Assembly: GCA_035560815.1 (NCBI GenBank)
Contig: DATMYR010000009.1
Coordinates: 1 to 64,000 of the forward strand
Source of the DNA: UBA5314 sp035560815
Lineage (GTDB): Bacteria; Bacillota; Syntrophomonadia; Syntrophomonadales; Syntrophomonadaceae
Reading direction: 5' to 3'
DNA: 64,000 nt
The notes under the pieces are model-generated. The model was not told the DNA's origin and did not search any database. It saw nothing but the letters and a program-made list of their open reading frames with translations. Positions 27,338 to 35,575 of this stretch are shown here, piece by piece. The position numbers and the translations under genes were made by a program. Every line of letters begins with the position of its first letter. Position 1 is the first letter of the stretch.

Positions 27338-28399
27338 ATGGAAGGAACAATGAAAGCTCTATGTTATTACGGAAAAGATGATATGAGGCTGGTAGATAAA
27401 CCAATTCCTCAGATCGAGAATAAGGATGACATTATTGTACAAGTCACCTTATCGACCATTTGTGCCAGTGATGTCCATATAAAAGATGGCCACCTTCCTC
27501 TTGTAAAACCCGGAACAGCCATTGGGCATGAATTTGTCGGCCAAGTAGTAGAAGCAGGACCTGATGTAACCAGAGTAAAAATTGGTGATCGTGTCGCTGT
27601 CAACTGTATTACCAGTTGTGGAGAATGCTTTTACTGCAAACAAGGTTTAACCAGTCATTGCGAAAAGGGCGGATGGTTTTTTGGCTATCAGGAAGACGGC
27701 TGTCAGGCCGAATATGTTAGAGTTCGCTTTGCCAATAATAGTATAGATGTCGTAAAAATACCAGATAGTTTATCCGATAAGGATGTGCTTTTTACCGGGG
27801 ATATTCTCTCTACAGGATATTTTGGAGCTGAAAATGGTAACATAAAGCCCGGAGATACGGTCGTGGTATTTGGTGCCGGTCCTGTAGGTATGTGCGCCAT
27901 GCTGACTGCCCGGCTATTTGGCCCAGCTAAAATAATTGCCGTAGATACTAATGATAGCAGGTTAGATGTCGCGCTTAAAAATAAAGCAGCGGATCTAGCA
28001 TTTAATCCAATAAAAGATGATGTCGTGCAAAAGGTTAAAGACCTCACTGAAGGCCGGGGAGCCGACGTGGCGATTGAAGCAGCAGGAGTTAAACCCACCT
28101 TCGATTCGGCTATAGATGTGGTTAGACCCAGTGGAACTGTTTCCATTATCGCACTTTATGCTGCGCCACAGACACTGCAAATGCAAGAAATAACCGGGAA
28201 GAATCTTACCATAAAGATGGGCTGGGTACATTCCACTAAGATGAAAAATTTGGTTGATTTAATTGCTAACGGAATAATTGACACTAAATTCTTACAGACC
28301 CATGAAGCGCCATTGAATGACATCGTTAAAGGCTATGATATTTTTGGTGGGCAGAAAGACGGTTGCTTGAAATGGTTGGTTACTCCTTATAAGAAATAG
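27338..28399 (+). CDS. Zinc-dependent medium-chain alcohol dehydrogenase
   Basis: 353 aa. The catalytic zinc site is visible as Cys in TICASDVH and His-Glu in GHEFVGQVVEAG. A structural zinc cluster follows (CGECFYCKQGLTSHCEKG), then the Rossmann fold (VVVFGAGPVGMCAMLTARL) binding NAD(P). This is the MDR family covering alcohol, butanediol and threonine-type dehydrogenases; the exact substrate cannot be read from sequence. ATG 27338 is chosen because GGAGGGAG lies at 27321-27328; an upstream in-frame ATG at 27278 overlaps the promoter. Control by sigma-54 and the preceding AcoR-like activator is inferred, suggesting induction by an alcohol, diol or ketone. Confidence 0.9.
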   Translation: MEGTMKALCYYGKDDMRLVDKPIPQIENKDDIIVQVTLSTICASDVHIKDGHLPLVKPGTAIGHEFVGQVVEAGPDVTRVKIGDRVAVNCITSCGECFYCKQGLTSHCEKGGWFFGYQEDGCQAEYVRVRFANNSIDVVKIPDSLSDKDVLFTGDILSTGYFGAENGNIKPGDTVVVFGAGPVGMCAMLTARLFGPAKIIAVDTNDSRLDVALKNKAADLAFNPIKDDVVQKVKDLTEGRGADVAIEAAGVKPTFDSAIDVVRPSGTVSIIALYAAPQTLQMQEITGKNLTIKMGWVHSTKMKNLVDLIANGIIDTKFLQTHEAPLNDIVKGYDIFGGQKDGCLKWLVTPYKK

Positions 28400-28734
28400 T
28401 CAATTCGCTAAATATAAGTGTGGCAAATACAGGCACGACGTAAAATAATATGAACTCTATTACCTCCCATTCGAACTTTTGCTTTTAGCGTGGCCGATAC
28501 AAGTATAGGGGTCGTAATACTCCTATTTTTTCGGCTTACCGTATTGGTAACTTGTTCTCCCGCTTGTGGTGTATTTACCACAGGATTCATGCTCATACAA
28601 TTTGGCTTCGCCGCCTGCACCTTAATGGTTAGGCGGTACTTTTTTTCAGCCTAATTTTTTGAACTACTTTTTTACATATGGTCGTTAGCATAAATAGTGC
28701 GAAATGAACTCAGTAGTTGAAATTTTTGCGGTAA
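28400..28734. other. Intergenic region between convergent genes
   Basis: 335 bp between alcohol dehydrogenase and the leftward MocR gene. A short frame on the minus strand (28408-28620) has only a GTG start and no recognisable features, so I do not call it. Confidence 0.35.
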
Positions 28735-30138
28735 CTAATAAAGAGCATATCCTTCATCATTTTCCAGTATGTTTCTAATAATATTCAATGCTTCCTCTAA
28801 TTTTGTACTGCTTCCCGATGCAGTAACAGCTAATCTAACTGCACGAATCGGTTTGGCTTTTCCCACGGTAAATCTTTCTGCAGCATATACTCGAACTCCA
28901 GCGCGGAATGCCTCGGCCTCAAAGCTCTCTCCTGTAAATCTTTCCGGTAGAATTAGCCATCTAAACATACATTCAGGTTCTCCCAGAACAGGGTAGCCAG
29001 ATATATAGCTATTTACAATCTGATTTTGCGTTTTGGTGTAGACGCGATGTCTCTCTACGATTTTATCTGCGGTTCCACTTATAATCAGCCGGGTGGCAAG
29101 TTCGGCCATCATGGGAGATACAGAAATATTGATATTATAGAGGGCTTCAGACAATTTCTTTGTATAAATAGTCGGGGTCGCAACATAGGCTAGTCTTATT
29201 CCGGGAGCTATTACCTTGGAGAGGCTGGATACGTAAAGGGTGTTTTTTGGGGCATACGCTGCGATTGGAGCAGGTATATTTTCAGCCATCAGGCTGAGGG
29301 CAGCATCTTCAATCACGATCAAATTGTTGCTCCTGGCTATATCAGCAATCGTTTTTCTGGTACTGCCGGACATGGTATGAGTGGTGGGATTCTGGTAATC
29401 GGGAATCAGGTACAATCCTTTAATATTTTCATTTTTACAGGCGAACAGTAGTCCATCCCTGGCGATTTCATTGTTCTCCTGTTTAATAGGAATCAGCTGG
29501 ATGCCCAGCATGCTGGCTGCGGTTTTTATACCGGGAAAGGTCACCGGGTCGGTTCCTATGCGGTCGCCGGGTTTAAATAGACTGGCCAGAATTGCAGCAA
29601 GCGTATTTTGCCCGCCGCTGGTTAGTAAAATATTCTGCGGATTGGCATCATAACCGGCCTTTTTTAGGAGTTTAGCAGCCGCCTCTTTCTGCCAAAAGGT
29701 ACCCTCAGGCCTGCCATAATCAAACAGCTTGCCAAAATGGGGTTCGATGAGCATCCTTTTGATCTGCTCAGTGATTTCATCATATGGCTCCGATTCCGGA
29801 AACACGGCCCCCATCTCGATTATTTGCGGAAAACTGTCTTCCTTTAAAAGATAGGTATTTAAACCGGCATCTGATGACACAAAAGTGCCGTTGCCGATGG
29901 TCGCGCAAATAAGCCCCTTTTGCGTGCATAGTCTGAAGGCCCTGGAAATGGTGCTGAGGTTCACATTTAAGTAGTCGGCGAGTTCCCGCTGGGGCGGCAA
30001 TTTGGTGCCGGGGGTCAGCACCCCGCTCTTGATATCGCTTTCCAGCTTTTCGGCAATAGAAGTATACAGTGGAGATTTAAGTTCCGCGGAGTTCGGCTTC
30101 CAGTTCATGGGATAGTCCGTGAAGGAATTGATAGGCAT
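28735..30138 (-). CDS. MocR/PdxR-type regulator (GntR HTH + aminotransferase fold)
   Basis: 467 aa. An N-terminal winged GntR helix-turn-helix (YTSIAEKLESDIKSG ... LPPQRELADYLNVNLSTISR, about 25-90) precedes a class I aminotransferase-like domain. The PLP lysine is in SSLSKVIAPGIRLAY, and YQNPT and the preceding DPVTFPG loop are typical. MocR proteins use PLP or an amino acid as effector and usually do not transaminate. The start is fixed by AGGAGG 7 bases upstream. It is divergent from panB, and a perfect palindrome overlapping its likely -10 lies between them, suggesting autoregulation and control of panB. Confidence 0.9.
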   Translation of the reverse strand: MPINSFTDYPMNWKPNSAELKSPLYTSIAEKLESDIKSGVLTPGTKLPPQRELADYLNVNLSTISRAFRLCTQKGLICATIGNGTFVSSDAGLNTYLLKEDSFPQIIEMGAVFPESEPYDEITEQIKRMLIEPHFGKLFDYGRPEGTFWQKEAAAKLLKKAGYDANPQNILLTSGGQNTLAAILASLFKPGDRIGTDPVTFPGIKTAASMLGIQLIPIKQENNEIARDGLLFACKNENIKGLYLIPDYQNPTTHTMSGSTRKTIADIARSNNLIVIEDAALSLMAENIPAPIAAYAPKNTLYVSSLSKVIAPGIRLAYVATPTIYTKKLSEALYNINISVSPMMAELATRLIISGTADKIVERHRVYTKTQNQIVNSYISGYPVLGEPECMFRWLILPERFTGESFEAEAFRAGVRVYAAERFTVGKAKPIRAVRLAVTASGSSTKLEEALNIIRNILENDEGYALY

Positions 30139-30162
30139 TTGCTGCCTCCTATTTAAAATTGT

Positions 30163-30192
30163 TTTGCATACAATTATACCGTTGTATGCAAA
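30163..30192. promoter_or_regulatory. Palindromic operator between the MocR gene and panB
   Basis: Perfect 11-bp arms, TTTGCATACAA and TTGTATGCAAA, separated by 8 bp, in the 163-bp divergent gap. A minus-strand TATAAT overlaps the left arm and spacer edge (30173-30178), as expected of a repressor site for the MocR promoter. For panB, TTGTAT (30182) and TATACT (30206) form a possible promoter with an 18-bp spacer. Confidence 0.65.
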
Positions 30193-30301
30193 CCATTGAC
30201 ATTGCTATACTCAAAACAAAAAAGGCGCCTATTACTGAATGGTTATTTATATCTAACTCAGTATGAACGAAATACAGCTAAATTTAGCAAGGAGTGGGAC
30301 A

Positions 30302-31165
30302 GTGGAAAAACAAAAAGCCAATATATTGAAATTTAAAGAAATGAAGCAGCAGGGAAAAAAGATCACTATGGTCACGGTGTATGACTTTGCCATGATGTCC
30401 CAGGTGGATAAGACCGATATAGACATGATACTGGTAGGCGATTCCGGAGCCATGACCATGATGGGCTATGAATCAACCGTGCATATTGATTTAGATACCA
30501 TGCTGTTTTTTTGTAAGGCGGTCGCTAATGCCGGTAAACACACCTTCATGGTAGCAGATATGCCCTTTATGACATATGAATTGGGACCCAAAGAAGCTAT
30601 GATTAATGCCAGTCGGATGATCAGGGAAGGGCGCATGGATGCACTGAAGTTGGAAGGCGGGGAATGGATCGCCGATACGGTGGCCGCGTTAGTAAAGTCC
30701 GGTATACCGGTGATGGGGCATATTGGTTTAACTCCGCAGAGAGCCGCTCAATTGGGCGGTTTCAAAGTACAGGGCAAAAGCCTGGAAGGCGCCAAACAAA
30801 TCGTCAAAGATGCATTGGCTCTGGAAAGGGCGGGGGCATTTGCGATTACCCTGGAAGCCATCCCCAGCCCGGTAGCTAAGATTATTACAGAATCAGTCCA
30901 AGTCCCTACCATTGGCATTGGAGCGGGAAACAGCTGCGACGGCCAGGTGCTGGTCATTCATGACCTTTTAGGCCTGTTTGACAGGTTTACTCCCAAATTT
31001 GTAAAACGCTACGCCAATATGGGCGCAGATATGCAAGAAGCATTAAACACCTATTCCAGGGAAGTGCGAGATGGTGTATTCCCGGATCAAGAACATTCTT
31101 TTAATATGTCCCAGGAGTTAACTGAAAGGTTACAAGCTGAATTGCGTAAAGAAAGCATTTTGTAA
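30302..31165 (+). CDS. panB: Ketopantoate hydroxymethyltransferase
   Basis: 287 aa. PanB transfers a hydroxymethyl group from methylene-tetrahydrofolate to 2-oxoisovalerate, the first committed step to pantothenate and CoA. Conserved parts: ILVGDSGAMTMMGYESTVHI, ADMPFMTYE, LKLEGGEW, GHIGLTPQ, LEAIP, TIGIGAG and the C-terminal QVLVIHDLLGL. A longer frame opens at ATG 30263 without a ribosome-binding site; GTG 30302 follows AAGGAG at 8 bases and gives the normal PanB length, so it is preferred. panC and panD are not nearby. Divergent MocR regulator; an oddly isolated gene on a putative integrated element. Confidence 0.9.
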   Translation: MEKQKANILKFKEMKQQGKKITMVTVYDFAMMSQVDKTDIDMILVGDSGAMTMMGYESTVHIDLDTMLFFCKAVANAGKHTFMVADMPFMTYELGPKEAMINASRMIREGRMDALKLEGGEWIADTVAALVKSGIPVMGHIGLTPQRAAQLGGFKVQGKSLEGAKQIVKDALALERAGAFAITLEAIPSPVAKIITESVQVPTIGIGAGNSCDGQVLVIHDLLGLFDRFTPKFVKRYANMGADMQEALNTYSREVRDGVFPDQEHSFNMSQELTERLQAELRKESIL

Positions 31166-31179
31166 AATGAAGCTACATT

Positions 31180-31268
31180 TTACCAAGTATTTCTCATTTG
31201 TTTTGGAGTATTTATATGTATTCCCGGCTATTTGTACCTATTACGGCTACTCCGGGCTATAACAATTG
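31180..31268 (+). repeat. Integration-arm repeat P beside the intact tRNA-Ser(GGA)
   Basis: 31209-31268 matches 16981-17040 (about 57/60 by eye). The first part, TTACCAAGTATTTCTCATTT, also recurs at 11461-11480. Stands left of the hairpin, in the orientation expected of an element end at the restored tRNA gene. Confidence 0.7.
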
Positions 31269-31284
31269 TAAGAAATATCAAAAT

Positions 31285-31314
31285 GGGGGTTTCGGCTACA
31301 TCACCGAAACCCCC
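31285..31314 (-). terminator. GGGGGTTTCG-family hairpin downstream of tRNA-Ser(GGA)
   Basis: GGGGGTTTCGG / CCGAAACCCCC, followed on the minus strand by ATTTTGATATTTCT. Ends the tRNA transcript. Parent or sister of the four hairpin copies to the left. Confidence 0.75.
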
Positions 31315-31327
31315 GTCGTTTCCTAAG

Positions 31328-31422
31328 TGGCGGAGAGAGGGGGATTCGAACCCCCGATGGAGCTTTTGACCCCATACTCGATTTCCAGTCGAGCGCCTTC
31401 AGCCAAACTCAGCCATCTCTCC
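31328..31422 (-). tRNA. tRNA-Ser(GGA)
   Basis: 95 nt, encodes CCA. Anticodon arm CTCGA-CTGGAAA-TCGAG gives anticodon GGA. Long variable arm, T loop GTTCGAATC. Intact copy of the gene whose 3' half is repeated at 17.1 and 24.6 kb. Reads UCC and UCU; UCC is the apparent specifier codon of the T-box upstream of the serine operon. Confidence 0.95.
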
Positions 31423-31490
31423 ACGCAAAAATATTCAGTTGTCTGGCCCTTTAACGGCCCGGTATATAATCCTTTTACAAGGTTCTTCCC

Positions 31491-31583
31491 TGGCGGAGAG
31501 AGTGAGATTCGAACTCACGAGGCGGGTATCAGCCACCTACTCGATTTCGAGTCGAGCGCCTTCGGCCCCTCGGCCATCTCTCC
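31491..31583 (-). tRNA. tRNA-Ser(CGA)
   Basis: 93 nt with encoded CCA. Anticodon arm CTCGA-CTCGAAA-TCGAG gives CGA. Long variable arm. Its first 47 nt overlap the 3' end of tadA on the same strand. Confidence 0.95.
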
Positions 31584-32025
31584 TCAAATCTGCAAAAAAT
31601 GCAGTGAGCGGTTCTGCACACTCTTCCTTTAGAATTCCGGCTTGCACTTGCACCTGGTGATTGAGTCCTGGACAGCGAACGATATCTAATACTGAGCCTG
31701 CTGCTCCCCCTTTTTCATCCCAGGCTCCGAAAACCAGTCTACCCAAACGGGCATTGATCATGGCTCCGGCGCACATGGGGCAGGGTTCAAGGGTACAATA
31801 TAGGGTGGCTTCTTGCAAACGCCAAGTTCCAAGATGCCGTGCGGCTCTTTGTAGGGCCAACAGTTCCGCGTGAGCGGTGGCATCTTCCAGGATAAGCTTT
31901 TCATTCCCGGCTTGAGCGATTACCTGCCCGTTCTGAACCACCACAGCGCCCACCGGAATCTCTCCCGCTCGGGCCGCTTCTCGGGCTATTTCCAAGGCCA
32001 ATCTCATGTATTCTTCATCCCGCAA
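31537..32025 (-). CDS. tadA: tRNA(Arg) adenosine-34 deaminase
   Basis: 162 aa. TadA converts A34 of tRNA-Arg(ACG) to inosine. The zinc site is complete: TAHAELLAL (catalytic Glu) and LEPCPMCAGAM. TTG start follows GGTGATT and matches the family N-terminus (DEEYMRLALEIA). The substrate tRNA-Arg(ACG) is 126 bp upstream in the same transcript. The final 15 codons and the stop lie inside tRNA-Ser(CGA); the conserved fold ends near residue 148, so the tail RDGRGAEGARLEIE is a read-in. RNase P cleavage of that tRNA would remove the stop codon from the mRNA. Confidence 0.9.
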   Translation of the reverse strand: MRDEEYMRLALEIAREAARAGEIPVGAVVVQNGQVIAQAGNEKLILEDATAHAELLALQRAARHLGTWRLQEATLYCTLEPCPMCAGAMINARLGRLVFGAWDEKGGAAGSVLDIVRCPGLNHQVQVQAGILKEECAEPLTAFFADLRRDGRGAEGARLEIE

Positions 32026-32041
32026 GGGAAATCACCGCCAA

Positions 32042-32118
32042 TGGTGCGCCCGAAGGGACTCGAACCCCTGGCCCACGGTTTAGGAAACCGTTGCTCTGTC
32101 CTGCTGAGCTACGGGCGC
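32042..32118 (-). tRNA. tRNA-Arg(CCT)
   Basis: 77 nt with encoded CCA. Cloverleaf arms pair; anticodon loop TTCCTAA gives CCT. Ends 16 nt before the tadA start. Confidence 0.95.
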
Positions 32119-32150
32119 ATGGACTGTCACCTTAAAATCTTAAAAATAAA

Positions 32151-32227
<77 letters not shown>

Positions 32228-32283
32228 GTATGAGTATCTTTTATATTTTTGGCACTCCGAATTACGGAAGTGATATAAACAAG

Positions 32284-32377
32284 TGGCGGAGAGGGCGGGA
32301 TTCGAACCCGCGAGACAGGTATTAGCCATCTACTCGCTTAGCAGGCGAGCGCCTTCAGCCGACTCGGCCACCTCTCC
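32284..32377 (-). tRNA. tRNA-Ser(GCT)
   Basis: 94 nt with encoded CCA. Anticodon arm CTCGC-CTGCTAA-GCGAG gives GCT. Long variable arm. Confidence 0.95.
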
Positions 32378-32404
32378 ATGCGTCATTGGGCTGGGGGAAT
32401 AATC

Positions 32405-32494
32405 TGGCGGAGGAGGTGGGATTCGAACCCACGGAACCCGTAAAGGTTCAACGGTTTTCAAGACCGCCTCCTTCAACCGCTCGGACACCCCTCC
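32405..32494 (-). tRNA. tRNA-Ser(TGA)
   Basis: 90 nt with encoded CCA. Anticodon arm GCGGT-CTTGAAA-ACCGT gives TGA. Long variable arm. First tRNA after serS. Confidence 0.95.
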
Positions 32495-32621
32495 GAATAA
32501 ATGGTTCCTCGCTTATGCCCAGTGCATTGAAAAGTTTATCACAGGCCCCTGAGGTTGTCAATAATCCCCGTAGGCTTCTGCTGATTCCTCATGTCATTCC
32601 TGGAAGCCACAAGCGTTATTT

Positions 32622-33893
32622 TCAGCGAATACGATCCTTCCCCCCCATATAAGGGCGCAGGCTTTCGGGAATGATTATCGATCCATCCTTCTCTTGGTAG
32701 TTTTCCATGATGGCAGCTACTGTACGTCCCACTGCGACACCAGATCCGTTCAGGGTATGGACAAATTGCGGTTTGGCTTTAGGCTCGGGGCGATAGCGGA
32801 TATTGGCCCGGCGGGCCTGAAAATCCTCGCAATTTGAACAGGAAGATATCTCTTTGTAGGCATTGTAGCTGGGCATCCATACTTCCAAATCATAAGTTTT
32901 CGCAGAGGAAAACCCCATATCCCCAGTGCAGAGCAAGACCACCCGGTAAGGCAGCCCCAGCAACTGCAGAACCCGCTCAGCATTGGCGGTTAGTTTCTCC
33001 AGTTCTTCATAGGAATCTTCCGGCTCTACCAGCTTTACCAGTTCTACTTTGTTAAACTGGTGCTGGCGAATAACTCCCCGGGTGTCCCTGCCGCTGGACC
33101 CGGCTTCGGCTCGAAAACAGGGCGTGTAGGCAGTTAAATAAATCGGAAGTTGAGCTGCATCTAGAATCTCCTCCCTGTGCAGATTGGTTAAAGGCACCTC
33201 CGCGGTTGGTATCAGATACATTTCCCGCCCTTCCACCTTGAACATATCCTCAGCAAATTTTGGCAACTGCCCGGTGCCGACCATGCAATCACTAGTGACC
33301 ATGAAAGGCATCCACATCTCCCGGTAGCCATGCTGACCGGTGTGAACATCAAGGAAAAAGTTGATGACCGCTCTCTCCAGGCGGGCGCCCATTCCTTTAT
33401 ATACTGTAAACCGCGCCCCGGAGAGTTTGGCGGCCCTTTCGAAGTCCAAAATGTCCAGGTTAGTGCCCAGATCCCAGTGGGGTTGGGGTTCAAAATCGAA
33501 TTGCCGGGGCTCCCCCCAGCGGCGCATTTCCAGATTGCTCTCCTCGTCGGGGCCCACCGGAACCGATTCATGCGGCAGATTGGGCACATTGAGGAGGATA
33601 TCTTCCATGCCTTCTTCCAGGAATTTCACCTGGTCGTCCAGATCTTTGATTTCCTGTCCGACCTGGCGCACTTTTTCCATAAGCTCCTGAGCGTCCTGCC
33701 CGGCTTTTTTCATTTGGCCGATTTCCTGGGAACTGCTGTTGCGAAAATTCTTTAACTCCTCCACCTGACCCAGGGCCTTACGCCATTGAAGATCAAGCTC
33801 CAGAAATCGGTCCAGCGCTCCCGTCAGGGATCTTTTTCGCAGGGCTTGATCCACCAGTTCCGGATGGGATCGTATGTACTTGATATCTAACAT
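32622..33893 (-). CDS. serS: Seryl-tRNA synthetase
   Basis: 423 aa. Charges tRNA-Ser. The N-terminal coiled-coil tRNA-binding arm is at about 30-100. Class II core: motif 2 FRAEAGSSGRDTRGVIRQHQ, motif 3 GSGVAVGRTVAAIMENYQ. The frame opens earlier at 33911, but ATG 33893 (MLDIKYIRSHPE, the family N-terminus) follows GGGAGG at good spacing. It lies between serA and a block holding all four tRNA-Ser isoacceptors, in the same direction, which groups serine synthesis, charging and the tRNAs. Confidence 0.97.
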   Translation of the reverse strand: MLDIKYIRSHPELVDQALRKRSLTGALDRFLELDLQWRKALGQVEELKNFRNSSSQEIGQMKKAGQDAQELMEKVRQVGQEIKDLDDQVKFLEEGMEDILLNVPNLPHESVPVGPDEESNLEMRRWGEPRQFDFEPQPHWDLGTNLDILDFERAAKLSGARFTVYKGMGARLERAVINFFLDVHTGQHGYREMWMPFMVTSDCMVGTGQLPKFAEDMFKVEGREMYLIPTAEVPLTNLHREEILDAAQLPIYLTAYTPCFRAEAGSSGRDTRGVIRQHQFNKVELVKLVEPEDSYEELEKLTANAERVLQLLGLPYRVVLLCTGDMGFSSAKTYDLEVWMPSYNAYKEISSCSNCEDFQARRANIRYRPEPKAKPQFVHTLNGSGVAVGRTVAAIMENYQEKDGSIIIPESLRPYMGGKDRIR

Positions 33894-33955
33894 AAGCCAT
33901 CCTCCCATCATTCTTTCTAAGCGGTATTATACTGCCGCAGGCGCACCCAGGACTT

Positions 33956-35551
33956 CTAGAAATTCAAGAGGATCGGAATCCCCATGACGCCATCCAGCCC
34001 CGCCAGCTTTTCTAATACCTCTTTTTCAACCTTATTATCAACATTCAATATCATGATGGATTTTTCACCTTTACTCTGGCGGGCTACCTTCATTCCGGCG
34101 ATATTGACCCCTTCGTCACCTAACGCGGTGGCAAAAGGCCCGATCACCCGGGGGCGGTCTTCTATTTCCACTAGAAGCACCATTCCATTCAGTTCCGTCT
34201 CTATCTCATAGCCCTTGATTTCAACCAAAAGAGGATTCCTTGACCGGGAAAGGGTTCCGGCAATGTCCAGTTCTCGATCGTGATTAAAAATCCTGGCAGT
34301 AATCAAGTTTTTATAACGTTTGGGGCTTTGCGGTTCTTTCTTTTCATATACCTTGATGCCCCGGTCTTCGGCCATCAGCCGGGCATTTACGTAGTTGACC
34401 TTTTCCTCCATAATGGGTTCTAACATGCCTTTTAAATAGGCAATGGTCAGCATTTCCGTTTCATTGCTTGAGATCGGTCCGCTGTAGGTTAATTCCACAC
34501 GACTGACCGGCACCTTTTCCAATTGGAAATAGATCTTCCCCATCTTTTCCGCCAGCGTGATGTACGGCTTCAAATATTCCAGTTCCTCAGTGAGCATAGT
34601 GGGCAGGTTAACAACATTGGGGACAATGTCGCCTCTCAAAGCCATGATTACCTGTTCGGCGATGTTTTCACCCACTCGCTTTTGGGCTTCAAAGGTATCT
34701 GCACCTAAATGGGGGGTGACTACCACGTTGTCGTATTTAAACAGAGGGTTGCCGGTGCTGGGTTCTTTTTCAAAAACATCCAACCCGGCGCTGTGAACTT
34801 TTCCTTCCTCCAATCCTTGCAGGAGAGCCGCTTCTTTTATGATGCCGCCCCGAGCGCAGTTGACTACCCGCACCCCGTCTTTGGCCAGTTTGAGTATGTT
34901 TTCATCGATCATGTGCATGGTCTCTTCATTGCGGGGGGTGTGGACGGTGATAAAATCCGCTTCTCTGACCAGATCTTCCAGTGTCTGCATTTTCTCAGCG
35001 CCAAAACGCTCAAATCGCTCATTGGCGATATAGGGATCGTAGGCGATGACGCGCATATTAAAAGCTCCAAGCCGGATGGCTACCATAGACCCAATGCGTC
35101 CCAGGCCAACGATTCCTACTGTTTTTCCATATAGCTCTACTCCCCGGAAAGGTTTGCGATCCCAGTTGCCTGCTTTCAGGAAATGGTTGGCCCAGGCAGT
35201 CTTGCGCGCCGATGAGAGCAAGAGGCTTATGGTCTGTTCGGCCGCTGATATGGTATTGCTGTCCGGGGTATTAGCCACGACGACTCCATAGCGGGTGCAA
35301 ATGTCCACATTGATGTTATCCACACCATTGCCGGCCCGACCTACTACTTTGAGCCGGGGAACGCCATTATTAATCAGTTCCTCATCGACTTTGGTTACAC
35401 TTCTAACGATCAGGGCATCATACTGCCCGATTATACTCAGTAGTTCTTCCCGGGAGATTCCATCCCGGTAATCTACTTCCAGTTCTGTTTTTAGCAATTC
35501 GATGCCTTCATCCGCGATCCGTTCCGTCACGATGACTCTCTTCTTTTCCAC
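33956..35551 (-). CDS. serA: D-3-phosphoglycerate dehydrogenase
   Basis: 531 aa, the long form. Oxidises 3-phosphoglycerate, the first step of serine synthesis. NAD fold GKTVGIVGLGRIGSMVA near residue 140; catalytic Arg, Glu and His in NCARGGIIKEAALLQGL, FEKEP and VVTPHLGA. An intervening regulatory domain (about 320-450) and a C-terminal ACT domain (LLVEIEDRPRVIGPFATALG) that typically binds serine for feedback inhibition. GTG start preceded by AAGGAG. 24 bp after the aminotransferase and under the same T-box. Confidence 0.97.
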   Translation of the reverse strand: MEKKRVIVTERIADEGIELLKTELEVDYRDGISREELLSIIGQYDALIVRSVTKVDEELINNGVPRLKVVGRAGNGVDNINVDICTRYGVVVANTPDSNTISAAEQTISLLLSSARKTAWANHFLKAGNWDRKPFRGVELYGKTVGIVGLGRIGSMVAIRLGAFNMRVIAYDPYIANERFERFGAEKMQTLEDLVREADFITVHTPRNEETMHMIDENILKLAKDGVRVVNCARGGIIKEAALLQGLEEGKVHSAGLDVFEKEPSTGNPLFKYDNVVVTPHLGADTFEAQKRVGENIAEQVIMALRGDIVPNVVNLPTMLTEELEYLKPYITLAEKMGKIYFQLEKVPVSRVELTYSGPISSNETEMLTIAYLKGMLEPIMEEKVNYVNARLMAEDRGIKVYEKKEPQSPKRYKNLITARIFNHDRELDIAGTLSRSRNPLLVEIKGYEIETELNGMVLLVEIEDRPRVIGPFATALGDEGVNIAGMKVARQSKGEKSIMILNVDNKVEKEVLEKLAGLDGVMGIPILLNF

Positions 35552-35575
35552 GCTTGGATCTCCTTTCTGCCGGTG

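Noticed and set aside
28408..28620. 70-codon minus-strand frame after the alcohol dehydrogenase
   Set aside because: GTG start without good spacing, no recognisable motif, no supporting context.
8430..31314. GGGGGTTTCG hairpins as a CRISPR-like array
   Set aside because: The five copies are kilobases apart with genes between and show tRNA flanks; no regular spacers or cas genes.
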